Below, piece by piece: positions 17,189-24,515 of a stretch of DNA of 64,000 nucleotides. The position numbers and the translations under genes are program-made. Source of the stretch: UBA8828 sp964510855 (lineage in GTDB: Bacteria; Verrucomicrobiota; Verrucomicrobiia; Opitutales; UBA953); contig CAZEDB010000005.1 in NCBI GenBank assembly GCA_964510855.1, positions 25,125 through 89,124 of the forward strand, in the 5' to 3' direction. The stretch's first letter is position 1. Every line of letters starts with the position of its first letter. The notes under the pieces are model-generated. The model did no database searches and was not told the DNA's origin. It was given only the letters and a program-made list of their open reading frames with translations.

Positions 17189-17814
17189 GGGCTCAGGGTT
17201 GTGGTGGGCCCAAGGAAATCACCCAAGGCATGACCTGCTGATTCAACTATTGTACAACCCTTAAGCGCATCAACCACGCCAGCTGCATTTAATAGTGGGT
17301 CGCGATCGCCGACATAAGCCTCCCAACCTTCGGGTAAACCACGGCGGGCGAAGGTGACTAGCCCAGCGCCTGCTGGAGCCTCAAGACAGTCGAGCCCCTC
17401 TTCCAACATTTCTAAGGCATAAGGCAGTTCGTCGGTCGACTCCGCAGTAGGTAGGCCGGCACGTTGGCGAAAATCGGTAATAGCAGAGAGCGCATCTTGA
17501 CGAAGTTGGCGACGAAGCCAGCGCACATGCGTCCGGCTCATCTTACCACAAGCACCATCTTCGGAACAGAAGCTCGTGAAGGGGGCGAAGAGTAGGACGC
17601 GAGCAGGAAAACGCCGGCCACCTTTGGCTGCTAACTCAAGGAAACGGCGAGCGCCGAGAGACCAAGCAACCACCGCATCGCAATCAGCCGCTGCCTCGGC
17701 CGCACCTGCTACCGGAGCGAGGAGCACGTGCTGCGCGCCTGGGGCATGGGCTTCAGCATAAGGCTGTAACTCAGCTGGAGAAATCCCCCAGCCTCCTAAC
17801 CAGCCTACCATCAT
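17185..17814 (-). CDS. BioH/BioG-type pimeloyl-ACP methyl ester esterase
   Basis: Small alpha/beta hydrolase, 209 aa, expected to remove the methyl group that BioC adds, releasing pimeloyl-ACP for BioF. Nucleophile elbow AWSLGA with Ser52, acid Asp170 or Asp172 (VGDRDPLL) and His195 (SAGHALGDF) form a plausible triad; GWLGGWG near the N-terminus gives the oxyanion region. Position between bioF and bioC, with ATGA overlaps on both sides, is what identifies its role. Sequence divergence from E. coli BioH is large, so the exact subfamily (BioH, BioG or another replacement) is not settled; the symbol is left blank. Confidence 0.82.
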   Translation of the reverse strand: MMVGWLGGWGISPAELQPYAEAHAPGAQHVLLAPVAGAAEAAADCDAVVAWSLGARRFLELAAKGGRRFPARVLLFAPFTSFCSEDGACGKMSRTHVRWLRRQLRQDALSAITDFRQRAGLPTAESTDELPYALEMLEEGLDCLEAPAGAGLVTFARRGLPEGWEAYVGDRDPLLNAAGVVDALKGCTIVESAGHALGDFLGPTTTLSP

Positions 17815-18950
17815 GATAAGGCTCCTCTCAAAGTAGTGGTGAAACTCGCCCGTTGTGCTTCGGTGAGTCCGCGTCGCAGGGAAATACGCAGGCGTGAGGT
17901 ACCTGAAGGAACAGTCGGTGGACGAATGGCAGAAACGATAAAGCCCGCGTCCGCAAGCAACGTAGCCGTACGCAGCGTTTGTAGAGGATCTCCGAGCACA
18001 ATCGGGATGATGGGGGAATGCCCGAGCGGAATGGCGAGGCCGATTTCAGTCAGCCCATGGCGCCAAGCGCGCGAAAGGGCGTGCAAGGCGGGGCGCTCTG
18101 CTTCCCAGGACTGAATGAGTTGCAAGGCGGCAAGGGCGGCCGCGGCCGCAGAAGGTGCAAGGTAGGTGGAATAAATAAACTCGCCGGCATTATGGATGAG
18201 GCTCTCACGAACTTCTCGCTGGTGACAAAGCATGTAGGCACCTTGCGAACCAAGCGACTTACCTAAAGTGCCAATAACAATATCCGCTTGGGCTTTGACG
18301 CCCTGCTCTTCTTGCAAACCCGAACCTGTAGCCCCATGCCAACCGGTGGCATGAGCTTCATCGAGAATCCAAGTGAAGCCGTGACGTTTACGAAGTTCAA
18401 CGAGTCGCACCAAGCCAGGCGCATCACCGTCCATCGAATAAATACTCTCGGTGACGACAAAGATTTCGCGACCAGCAAATTCCTGCAGTCGCATCTCTAG
18501 GGCATCCAAGTCGTTATGCGGAAACCGTATTAAACGGGCACCCGATCGGAGAATACCGTCAATGATGCTGGCATGGATAAGCCGATCAGCGAGGACGATA
18601 TCGCCCGCCCGCGGAAGACCTCCTAACACAGCACCATTGGTCGCATAACCCGAGTTCATCACCAAGGCGTGCGGGTAGCCGTGCCATCTTGCTAAGGCGG
18701 TTTCGAGTTCAGCGTGGAGGGTAGTGTAACCCGTAACTAAAGGCGACGCTGCGGCTGAGGCGCCCCATTTTTCTAAAGCCTGGGTTGCCGCCGCGATAAC
18801 CAAGGGATGCTGCGAAAGACCAAGGTAATCATTATCAGCAAGGTTAAGCTGCGCATCATGGGCTGCTCGAGGGCGTAACTGGCGCAGGAGACCTTGGGCT
18901 TTACGCTCAGCAAGATCTTTGGCAAGGCGCTGGCGTAACCCTTCATTCAT
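17811..18950 (-). CDS. bioF: 8-amino-7-oxononanoate synthase BioF
   Basis: PLP enzyme that condenses pimeloyl-ACP with L-alanine to KAPA. 379 aa. PLP lysine Lys231 in IGTLGKSLGSQGAYM, Asp197 and His200 in WILDEAHATGWHG, SASPLVTGYTTLH-like segment at 65-80 and the aromatic NDYLGLSQHP near the N-terminus are all family features. Overlaps bioD upstream and the esterase gene downstream by 4 bases each. Related alpha-oxoamine synthases (Kbl, HemA) are excluded by context. Confidence 0.94.
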   Translation of the reverse strand: MNEGLRQRLAKDLAERKAQGLLRQLRPRAAHDAQLNLADNDYLGLSQHPLVIAAATQALEKWGASAAASPLVTGYTTLHAELETALARWHGYPHALVMNSGYATNGAVLGGLPRAGDIVLADRLIHASIIDGILRSGARLIRFPHNDLDALEMRLQEFAGREIFVVTESIYSMDGDAPGLVRLVELRKRHGFTWILDEAHATGWHGATGSGLQEEQGVKAQADIVIGTLGKSLGSQGAYMLCHQREVRESLIHNAGEFIYSTYLAPSAAAAALAALQLIQSWEAERPALHALSRAWRHGLTEIGLAIPLGHSPIIPIVLGDPLQTLRTATLLADAGFIVSAIRPPTVPSGTSRLRISLRRGLTEAQRASFTTTLRGALS

Positions 18951-19615
18951 AACAAATCCATTCGGACCGGTTGAACGGCGTTATAGTCCGATTCACCGAT
19001 AAGGGTTAGACCTGCTGCAGAAATCCCCAGACGATTCGAGCGAGCGACGGCAGCTTCGGGGACCGCTTGTGCCGCATTGAGCCAAATACCTAAGCGAACT
19101 TTAGGTAAGCGGCTACGAATGTAGTGATGGGTAAGTCGGGCTTGGTTAATCGCACCCAGACGGTCCTCAATGACGATTACGATGAGATCGGGTAAGACGG
19201 CTTGGGCAAAATCAACCCAGTCTGCACCTGAAGTATCAATAGGTACAGCAACGCCTCCAGCACCTTCAATCACGCGATGTTGGACTTTTGGCAGAGCCTC
19301 AAGTCGCTTGAGACAATCGCTCAAGGTTATACTACCTTGCCCAGTCGCTAAAGGAGCTAGCGGTAAGGGGAGAGAAATCAGAGTGTGGGCCTCTGCCCAA
19401 TCGCCTGCTGCTGCCGGCGCGTCTTGGGGATGTCCACTAGGAGCACCCGCCTCAACGGGTTTAATGACTTGGGTACGCCCCGTTGCCGAAAGTGCACGCG
19501 CAACCCAACCAGCAACGCGAGTTTTACCCACGCCGGTATCGGAGGCGGTGACGAGAATCGTCGCCAAGGGATTAAATCTTACAGCCGCAGCCTGAACCAC
19601 AGCCTTCATCTTCAC
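18947..19615 (-). CDS. bioD: Dethiobiotin synthetase BioD
   Basis: ATP-dependent carboxylase closing the ureido ring of dethiobiotin. P-loop TASDTGVGKTRVAGW with Lys31, KPVEAGAP, and EGAGGVAVPI are BioD signatures. With ATG 19615 the protein has 222 aa but overlaps bioB by 44 bases; the first 16 residues (basic, not family-like) come from this overlap. Family alignment favours a start at about residue 17, TTG 19567, which would follow the bioB stop by 4 bases. The true start is therefore open. The 3' end overlaps bioF by ATGA. Confidence 0.9.
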   Translation of the reverse strand: MKMKAVVQAAAVRFNPLATILVTASDTGVGKTRVAGWVARALSATGRTQVIKPVEAGAPSGHPQDAPAAAGDWAEAHTLISLPLPLAPLATGQGSITLSDCLKRLEALPKVQHRVIEGAGGVAVPIDTSGADWVDFAQAVLPDLIVIVIEDRLGAINQARLTHHYIRSRLPKVRLGIWLNAAQAVPEAAVARSNRLGISAAGLTLIGESDYNAVQPVRMDLL

Positions 19616-20648
19616 CCTCAGCCGCTACGGGCAAGAGTTCAGCGGGATTCGGCCAAGGGGCAGGCGCTGCTTGGTCAGGCTTTATTTCGCCACGATGAAT
19701 ACGACGGGCTTCATCGGGGTGGAGCGGGTGAAGGCCTAAGCGCTTCATGAGATTCATATCCTCTTCGATATCGGGATTACCGGTAGTGAGGAGCTTCTCG
19801 CCGAGGAAGATCGAGTTAGCTCCTGCTAAATAGCAAAGGGCTTGGGTTTCGTCGGACATATTACCGCGTCCTGCCGAAAGACGGACCATCGCTTTCGGCA
19901 TGAGAATTCGGGCCACGGCAATGGTGCGGACAAATTCAATCGAGTCCACAAAACGCCGCCCTGCCAGTGGCGTACCTTCTACGGCAACCAAGGCGTTAAT
20001 CGGTACGGAGTCAGGCTGGGGGCTCATGGCAGCAAGCTCGACCAACATCTTCAGGCGATCATCTACTGTCTCACCCATGCCGATGATACCCCCCGAGCAA
20101 ACTTCGAGACCGGCTTTCCGGACATTTGAAAGCGTTTGTAGACGGTCGTCGTAAGTACGAGTGGTAATAATCTTAGCGTAGTGCTCGCGCGAGGTATCAA
20201 GGTTGTGGTTATAAACATCACAGCCTGCATCTTTGAGACGCTTGGCTTGCGGCTCAGTCACCATGCCAAGCGTACAACAAACTTCGAGACCAAGGGTCTT
20301 TACCCCCGAGACCGTAGCCAGAACACTGTCGAATTGCTTACCTTCCGCAACCCGCCGCCAGGCCGCACCCATGCAAAAGCGCGTAGCCCCGCCCGCCTTG
20401 GCACGACGCGCATCCTCAAGAATCGTTTCAGTCTCCATCAAAGCTTCAGCCTCGACGAAGGTGTTATGGTGCACCGATTGCGGGCAATAAGCACAGTCTT
20501 CAGGACAGGCCCCTGTCTTAATGGATTTGAGGGTGCAAAGCTGGACACCAGAAGGATCTTGGTGAGTTTGATGAACCTGCTGCGCCTTGAAAATCAAGGT
20601 GTTGAGCGGCAAGTCGTAGAGAGCGCGGGCGTCGTGGAGGGAGGGCAT
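19572..20648 (-). CDS. bioB: Biotin synthase BioB
   Basis: Radical SAM enzyme inserting sulfur into dethiobiotin. 358 aa. The SAM-cluster motif is Cys48-X3-Cys52-X2-Cys55 (GACPEDCAYCPQS); the [2Fe-2S] region shows FCMGAAWR, LEVCCTLGM and LEVCSGGIIGMGE, and the conserved Arg is in RLSAGRGNMS. Unusual: the C-terminus extends past the usual end by about 25 residues and finishes in a Cys/Gly tail (GCGSGCGCKI) with three cysteines. Second gene of the bio operon, 194 bases after bioA. Confidence 0.95.
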   Translation of the reverse strand: MPSLHDARALYDLPLNTLIFKAQQVHQTHQDPSGVQLCTLKSIKTGACPEDCAYCPQSVHHNTFVEAEALMETETILEDARRAKAGGATRFCMGAAWRRVAEGKQFDSVLATVSGVKTLGLEVCCTLGMVTEPQAKRLKDAGCDVYNHNLDTSREHYAKIITTRTYDDRLQTLSNVRKAGLEVCSGGIIGMGETVDDRLKMLVELAAMSPQPDSVPINALVAVEGTPLAGRRFVDSIEFVRTIAVARILMPKAMVRLSAGRGNMSDETQALCYLAGANSIFLGEKLLTTGNPDIEEDMNLMKRLGLHPLHPDEARRIHRGEIKPDQAAPAPWPNPAELLPVAAEGEDEGCGSGCGCKI

Positions 20649-20842
20649 GGGGGGTGTAGATTTCAGAGGAAAGATTTCAAAAGAAAGAAAGTACGTAGAA
20701 AGTAGAAAGTAAAAAGGGTTACAAGCTAACTGGCTAAGAGGCAGAGGGGTTAGTGATTAGGGATTAGAGATAAGGGATGGGGTGTGGCTTTTTTTCGTTC
20801 TTCGTTTTTCGTTCTTCGTTTTTTAATTTTTAATTCTTAATT
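20649..20842. repeat. Intergenic spacer with three kinds of microrepeat
   Basis: Non-coding spacer between bioA and bioB. It contains (i) 20665-20712, purine-rich words such as GAAAGTAGAAAGTA; (ii) 20745-20785, GTGATTAGGGATTAGAGATAAGG, the same word family as the tracts at 16441 and 43117 but in reverse orientation; (iii) 20793-20850, TCGTTCTTCGTTTTTCGTTC followed by TTAATTTTTAATTCTTAATT. No open frame or hairpin terminator is seen. Its presence splits an otherwise overlapping operon, so bioB and downstream genes might also have their own promoter here. Confidence 0.6.
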
Positions 20843-22237
20843 TTAAATTTCCCTCACCACTTCCTCTGCGGCGGCCTTAAGTGCGGTCAGAATATGGGTA
20901 ATCTCAGCAGGCGTGATGATGATAGGTGGGACAATCAGCACCGAGTCGCGTAAAGGCCGGATGACTAGGCCATGTTTACGAGCGGCGAGGCAGATACGGA
21001 AACCTATGCGGGCATCGATAGGCCACTCGGACTGGCCAACCGGCGCACCAAAATCAATCGCGGCGGCTAAACCTAGTTGACGCACTTGGCGCACATACGG
21101 CAGGTGGGAAAATTCCTTGAGCAACCCCTGCCCCAAAACCTCGGCTGAAGTAGCTGGCTGGCCGGTATCAAGTAACTGCCGTAATTTACGGAGCGACTCA
21201 ATGGCTACAGCACAGCCTAGTGGATTGCCCGAGAAGGTGTGGCCGTGAAAAAAGGTGCGACCCTCGGAGTGCCTACCTAAGAAAGGTTGATGAATCGCTT
21301 CGGTAGTTAAGGTAGCAGCCAGCGGAAGGTAGCCTGCGGCTAGACCTTTCGCTAAACAAAGGAAGTCGGGTACGACGGCTTCAGTTTCCGAGGCGGTTAG
21401 CGCCCCAAGACGACCAAAACCCGTGAAGACTTCATCAAGAATAAGATGGACGCCATGCTCGCGACAAAGATCGGCTACTGCGGCGACAAATCCGGGAGGC
21501 TGTTGGATCATGCCAGCCGCACCTTGCACGCAAGGCTCGAGCACTAAACACGCAAGTTGCTCAGAATCCCGCTCTAAGAGCTGTCGGAGGGCTTGGAGCG
21601 AAGCCGAAGCATCCGACGTTATTACTTTTCCTGCACAAGCGACATGAAGAGGCGCGGGTAGGCGATGAACAGGAAAGAGCCACTTATCAAAGCGGGCATG
21701 GAATGCACCGCGCTCGCCCACGGCCATCGTCCCAAAGGTGTCACCGTGATAACCACCCGCAAAGCCGACGACACCGACCTTCGCAGGCTTACCGATTAAT
21801 TGCCAATACTGGAAGGAAAGTTTGAGGGCGATTTCGATAGCGTTAGAGCCGTTGTCGCTAAAGAAACAACGCGAGAGCACGCCGTAGGTAAGACCCGCAA
21901 GCTGCTCAGCAAGCTCAGTGGCCTTCGGGTGATTTAAACCCAACAGACTAATGTGGGCTACTTGATCCAACTGATTTCGTAAGGCGGCGTTGAGATCGGG
22001 GTCGTTGTGGCCGTGAACATTGGTCCAAACCGAGGCATTGCCATCGAGGTATTTATTTCCTTCTGCATCCCAGAGCCAACAACCCTGACCTCGCACTAAG
22101 TGTAAACGCGGCGAATCGAAATACTCGCGCTGTTGGGTAAAAGGGTGCCAGGCATGCCGCCGGTCAGCGGCATCTAATGCGTCGAGGTTTGACGCCGTCG
22201 TTGTAGCCGACTGGAGCACGCCTATAGGGTAACGCAC
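20843..22237 (-). CDS. bioA: Adenosylmethionine-8-amino-7-oxononanoate aminotransferase BioA
   Basis: PLP aminotransferase converting KAPA to DAPA with SAM as amino donor. 464 aa. WHPFTQ near residues 30-35 and the SAM-site region are BioA-typical; PLP residues Asp268 (ILDEVFTGFGR) and Lys297 (LAKGLAAGYLPLAA); FFHGHTFSGNPLGCA. First gene of the minus-strand bio cluster. A BirA-type operator ends only 9 bases before the ATG at 22237, so the transcript leader must be very short, or the true start is the in-frame GTG at 22219. Confidence 0.95.
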   Translation of the reverse strand: MRYPIGVLQSATTTASNLDALDAADRRHAWHPFTQQREYFDSPRLHLVRGQGCWLWDAEGNKYLDGNASVWTNVHGHNDPDLNAALRNQLDQVAHISLLGLNHPKATELAEQLAGLTYGVLSRCFFSDNGSNAIEIALKLSFQYWQLIGKPAKVGVVGFAGGYHGDTFGTMAVGERGAFHARFDKWLFPVHRLPAPLHVACAGKVITSDASASLQALRQLLERDSEQLACLVLEPCVQGAAGMIQQPPGFVAAVADLCREHGVHLILDEVFTGFGRLGALTASETEAVVPDFLCLAKGLAAGYLPLAATLTTEAIHQPFLGRHSEGRTFFHGHTFSGNPLGCAVAIESLRKLRQLLDTGQPATSAEVLGQGLLKEFSHLPYVRQVRQLGLAAAIDFGAPVGQSEWPIDARIGFRICLAARKHGLVIRPLRDSVLIVPPIIITPAEITHILTALKAAAEEVVREI

Positions 22238-22246
22238 CTAAAGTGA

Positions 22247-22278
22247 TTGTTAAGCCAGAAGTAAACTAGGGTTAACAA
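22247..22278 (-). promoter_or_regulatory. Predicted BirA operator upstream of bioA
   Basis: Inverted repeat TTGTTAAGC (22247-22255) and GGTTAACAA (22270-22278) with a 14-base spacer. The half-sites match in 8 of 9 positions and fit the known biotin-repressor box (TTGTwAACC - spacer of 14-16 - GGTTwACAA). It sits directly before the first gene of the biotin operon, the place expected for BirA repression by biotinyl-AMP. birA itself is not in the window; repression requires a BirA with an N-terminal winged helix. Confidence 0.8.
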
Positions 22279-22355
22279 ACAAGATCTCGGGCCCGATGTA
22301 TCCGCTCTTAGTGCTATAGCTTAAAATGCGCTTAAATTCCGGTCGCCTTGACTTT

Positions 22356-22376
22356 CCGTAAGTACGGAAGTACGGT
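22356..22376 (+). promoter_or_regulatory. Candidate autoregulatory operator/promoter of the VapBC pair
   Basis: Palindrome CCGTA-AG-TACGG at 22356-22367 followed by another copy of the half-site, AAGTACGG (22368-22375), just 7 bases before the antitoxin ATG. Repeated short half-sites like these are typical operators for ribbon-helix-helix antitoxins. TTGACT (22348-22353) could be the -35 box with TACGGT (22371-22376) as a weak -10 after 17 bases; transcription would then begin at about the ATG, giving a leaderless message. Inference from pattern only. Confidence 0.5.
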
Positions 22377-22382
22377 AAAAGT

Positions 22383-22634
22383 ATGAAAACAACCCTCGTT
22401 TTACCTGATGCCTTAGTGCGCCGAGCTAAGATCCGCGCCGCCGAGACGGGCGTGACGCTGAGTGCCCTGGTTGTTCAGGCCATTGAGGCCTCATTGATGT
22501 CAGCCGGCGCGGTGCAAGAGGGAGCGCCTCGTCGCACAGCATGGTCAAACCACATCTTTCCTATTCCCAATCGAAAAGGAGGAAGAGGTACAGACTCTAC
22601 CAAGCTAATCTCTGACGACCGAGATGGCCGATGA
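22383..22634 (+). CDS. VapB-like ribbon-helix-helix antitoxin
   Basis: 83 aa. The first 40 residues (MKTTLVLPDALVRRAKIRAA, then TGVTLSALVVQAIEASL) form a strand plus two helices, as in CopG/Arc-type DNA-binding antitoxins. The C-terminal half (RTAWSNHIFPIPNRKGGRG) is a flexible toxin-neutralising tail. Its stop overlaps the toxin start by 4 bases (ATGA). It is expected to bind its own promoter together with the toxin. Exact antitoxin family not resolved. Confidence 0.82.
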   Translation: MKTTLVLPDALVRRAKIRAAETGVTLSALVVQAIEASLMSAGAVQEGAPRRTAWSNHIFPIPNRKGGRGTDSTKLISDDRDGR

Positions 22635-23086
22635 GCACGCTCTATCTCGACGCCTGTTATCTTGTTAAACTTTTAATTGAAGAGTCCGATAGCCAAGCTG
22701 TAGCGAATCTTGTGGCTGACTATGACGTAGTTGCCTGTGGCATCCATGGTCGTGCCGAGGTAGCGACTACTCTTCATCGCAAGCTTAGGGAGAACTTTAT
22801 TACTCAAGCTGAGTATAACCGGGGCTCGGAATGTCTGATGGCGCTTGTTGGTCGTGGCCAAGTCCGGTGGCTACCTTTGGTGGACGCGAGTTTTACGCGA
22901 ATTGAACGTGCCTTTGCAGAGGCTAAGTCCCAACTCCATCTTCGCTCTGCGGATGCGCTTCACTTGGCCTGCGCTATTGAACATGGATTCGCTACGGTTT
23001 GGACCAGCGATAAGCAGATGCACGCCGGCGCGAAAGCCTTTGGCATCGAGTGCAAGCGGGCAGAAGCGCGAGGCGAGACCAGGTAG
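22631..23086 (+). CDS. VapC-like PIN-domain ribonuclease toxin
   Basis: 151 aa PIN-domain protein. Acidic metal-binding residues: Asp7 (YLDACYLVKLL), Glu43 (RAEVATTLHR), Asp108 (RSADALHLACAIE) and Asp127 (WTSDKQMHAGAKAFGI). All four are intact, so the nuclease is probably functional and cleaves RNA, usually tRNA or rRNA in this family. Translationally coupled to the antitoxin. The end of the gene runs into a hairpin repeat (23081-23111), so the last residues (EARGETR) partly derive from the repeat junction. Confidence 0.87.
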   Translation: MSTLYLDACYLVKLLIEESDSQAVANLVADYDVVACGIHGRAEVATTLHRKLRENFITQAEYNRGSECLMALVGRGQVRWLPLVDASFTRIERAFAEAKSQLHLRSADALHLACAIEHGFATVWTSDKQMHAGAKAFGIECKRAEARGETR

Positions 23087-23111
23087 GGCGTCTTCTCCGA
23101 AGGCGCCGTGG
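23081..23111. repeat. 31-bp direct repeat with hairpin, copy A
   Basis: Identical over 31 bases to 24476-24506. Begins with a GGTAGGG tag followed by a hairpin (GCGTCTTC / GAAGGCGC with one wobble pair, loop TCC). Each copy lies just downstream of a minus-strand PEP-CTERM gene, and similarity continues, imperfectly, into the 3' ends of those genes. It overlaps the last codons of the vapC-like gene. Confidence 0.75.
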
Positions 23112-23127
23112 CGGGACGACCTTACCC

Positions 23128-24255
23128 TTACTTCCGACGACGACGGATAGCAGCGCCAACGAGGGCGAGGCCACCCAGGATCAGGCCGTAGGTGGAGGGT
23201 TCGGGAATGGGAGCGGCAGTGATGTGGGCGACGTACCCCTGGGTGACGTTGCTGAAACTACCTGTGCCGACGAAGTAGGTCCCGTCGCTGGAGACGTCGC
23301 TCACACTACCGATGGTCCAGCCGGTCAGGTCGACGCCCCCATCAATAAGATAGGACGCGAGCGACACCATGCCCGAGGTGGAGCTCCAGATGAAGGCCTC
23401 TCCCTGGAACGTGCTGCTATCATAGCTCGTACCAACGATGAACTCCCCGTTCTCGCTGATAGCCGTCGCCTGCGAGGCGTCGTACCCGGCCAAGGTGCCC
23501 AGAGTCACCATGCCGGTCGCTTGGGTCCAGCGGAAGGCCCTGTTGCCGTTGGCCGATTCGCTCCAGCCGGCGATGATGGAACCGTCACCGCTGACACCGA
23601 TGGCCGATGACCTCAGGCCGCCGGCCAGCGTACCCAGGTCGGTGCGGACGTTGCTGGATGTCCAGAACACGGCTTTCTCGTTGTAACTCGCGTCAAAACG
23701 CGAGCCAACTAAGATGGAGCCGTTAGAACTGGCGGCCTCTATAGTGCTTCCGTAGGTGAAGGGCGTGTCGAACGTTACGAATCCGCCTGAAAGTGTCCAG
23801 GTGACGGCGCGGGTGCCGTCAATGTCGGCCTGACCGAACACAATCTGTCCATCCCGGGTGATACCGGCGGGATAACGAGTCTCAATCAAGGGCTGGAAGC
23901 TGTTAGACGCCGTTGAAAGAAACCCCCTCCATTCGAGACTGGAATTGCGGGATTGCCCGACCGCCACGCTGCCATCGCCGCTGATACCGGTGAAACGAAC
24001 GGCGTCATACCCGGCATCGACCGCAACCAGCTGCGTGCCGCCCGCGCGAGTCCAGATGATTGGGCGCTGGGAGGCAAATTGATTGCCATTGGTATAGGCG
24101 GTGCCAACAACAACCCCAGCGTTGGTACTCATCTTCGTAGCAAGGGAGACTGTGCCCGATTCGACCAGACCCAACCCCTCAATCCACGGGCCGTCGGCCG
24201 CCGAAGCTTGGATAGAAAAAGCAACCAAGAGGACAAATCGTGAAAGGCTGCGCAT
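23128..24255 (-). CDS. Exported HAF-repeat protein with PEP-CTERM anchor
   Basis: 375 aa. The ATG at 24255 starts a signal peptide (MRSLSRFVLLVAFSIQASA). The body has about six or seven HAF-type repeats of 45-50 residues with the core pattern G-(S/D)-G-S-x-x-V/I-x-G, for example SGDGSVAVGQS, SSNGSILVGSR, SGDGSIIAGWS and SENGEFIVGTS, interleaved with VFWTSS/AFRWTQ strands, giving a likely beta-propeller. The C-terminus is a PEP-CTERM sorting signal: PEPSTYGLILGG, a hydrophobic helix and a terminal IRRRRK. It should be exported and processed by an exosortase encoded elsewhere. Biological role unknown. Confidence 0.85.
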   Translation of the reverse strand: MRSLSRFVLLVAFSIQASAADGPWIEGLGLVESGTVSLATKMSTNAGVVVGTAYTNGNQFASQRPIIWTRAGGTQLVAVDAGYDAVRFTGISGDGSVAVGQSRNSSLEWRGFLSTASNSFQPLIETRYPAGITRDGQIVFGQADIDGTRAVTWTLSGGFVTFDTPFTYGSTIEAASSNGSILVGSRFDASYNEKAVFWTSSNVRTDLGTLAGGLRSSAIGVSGDGSIIAGWSESANGNRAFRWTQATGMVTLGTLAGYDASQATAISENGEFIVGTSYDSSTFQGEAFIWSSTSGMVSLASYLIDGGVDLTGWTIGSVSDVSSDGTYFVGTGSFSNVTQGYVAHITAAPIPEPSTYGLILGGLALVGAAIRRRRK

Positions 24256-24348
24256 GGGGGAAATGTCGAGATGGATGAGTTTATCGAATGCACGAATGCA
24301 AGCGTCATAGACAGATAAGGTCAACCAATAGAGGCGCCGAGGGGCCCG

Positions 24349-24380
24349 CCCGCTGAGCGGATCGCGATCGCCTCGGCGGG
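24349..24380. repeat. REP-like palindrome, copy 1 (9-14-9)
   Basis: Arms CCCGCTGAG (24349-24357) and CTCGGCGGG (24372-24380) pair over 9 bp around a 14-base loop that contains GATCGCGATC. A second element with the same geometry is at 25229-25260. Between the two, one A-T pair is replaced by G-C, a compensatory change that suggests the fold matters. Located upstream of the HAF-repeat gene, in a 260-base spacer (24256-24515) without genes. Confidence 0.7.
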
Positions 24381-24411
24381 ACGATTCAACCCTGATGTGA
24401 TTCGTACGTCC

Positions 24412-24432
24412 GGAGGTTGCGTAGCAACCTCC
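24412..24432. repeat. Perfect hairpin with CCCTACC tag
   Basis: GGAGGTTGC-GTA-GCAACCTCC, a perfect 9-bp stem with a 3-base loop, directly followed by CTACCC so that CCCTACC abuts the stem. The same tag (or its complement GGTAGGG) borders the hairpins at 23081, 24476 and 26109, suggesting one family of small hairpin elements. No T-run, so it is not a typical terminator. Confidence 0.65.
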
Positions 24433-24446
24433 CTACCCGCACAAAC

Positions 24447-24474
24447 AAAAGACCCCGCCGTAGCGGGGTCTTTT
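24447..24474 (-). terminator. Rho-independent terminator downstream of the second PEP-CTERM gene
   Basis: Perfect 12-bp stem AAAAGACCCCGC / GCGGGGTCTTTT with loop CGTA. It follows the minus-strand gene ending at 24516 by about 40 bases. Symmetric A and T tracts would let it work in both directions. Confidence 0.85.
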
Positions 24475-24475
24475 A

Positions 24476-24506
24476 AGGTAGGGCGTCTTCTCCGAAGGCG
24501 CCGTGG
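24476..24506. repeat. 31-bp direct repeat with hairpin, copy B
   Basis: Exact copy of 23081-23111: GGTAGGG tag plus a hairpin with loop TCC. It lies between the terminator at 24447-24474 and the 3' end of the PEP-CTERM gene at 24516. Similarity to copy A continues with small indels into the coding 3' end (Arg-rich tail and hydrophobic helix). Confidence 0.75.
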
Positions 24507-24515
24507 GGGACAACC

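Noticed and set aside
24412..24432. Terminator for the HAF-repeat gene
   Set aside because: It is a perfect hairpin but lacks a T-run and lies upstream, not downstream, of that minus-strand gene; treated as a repeat element.
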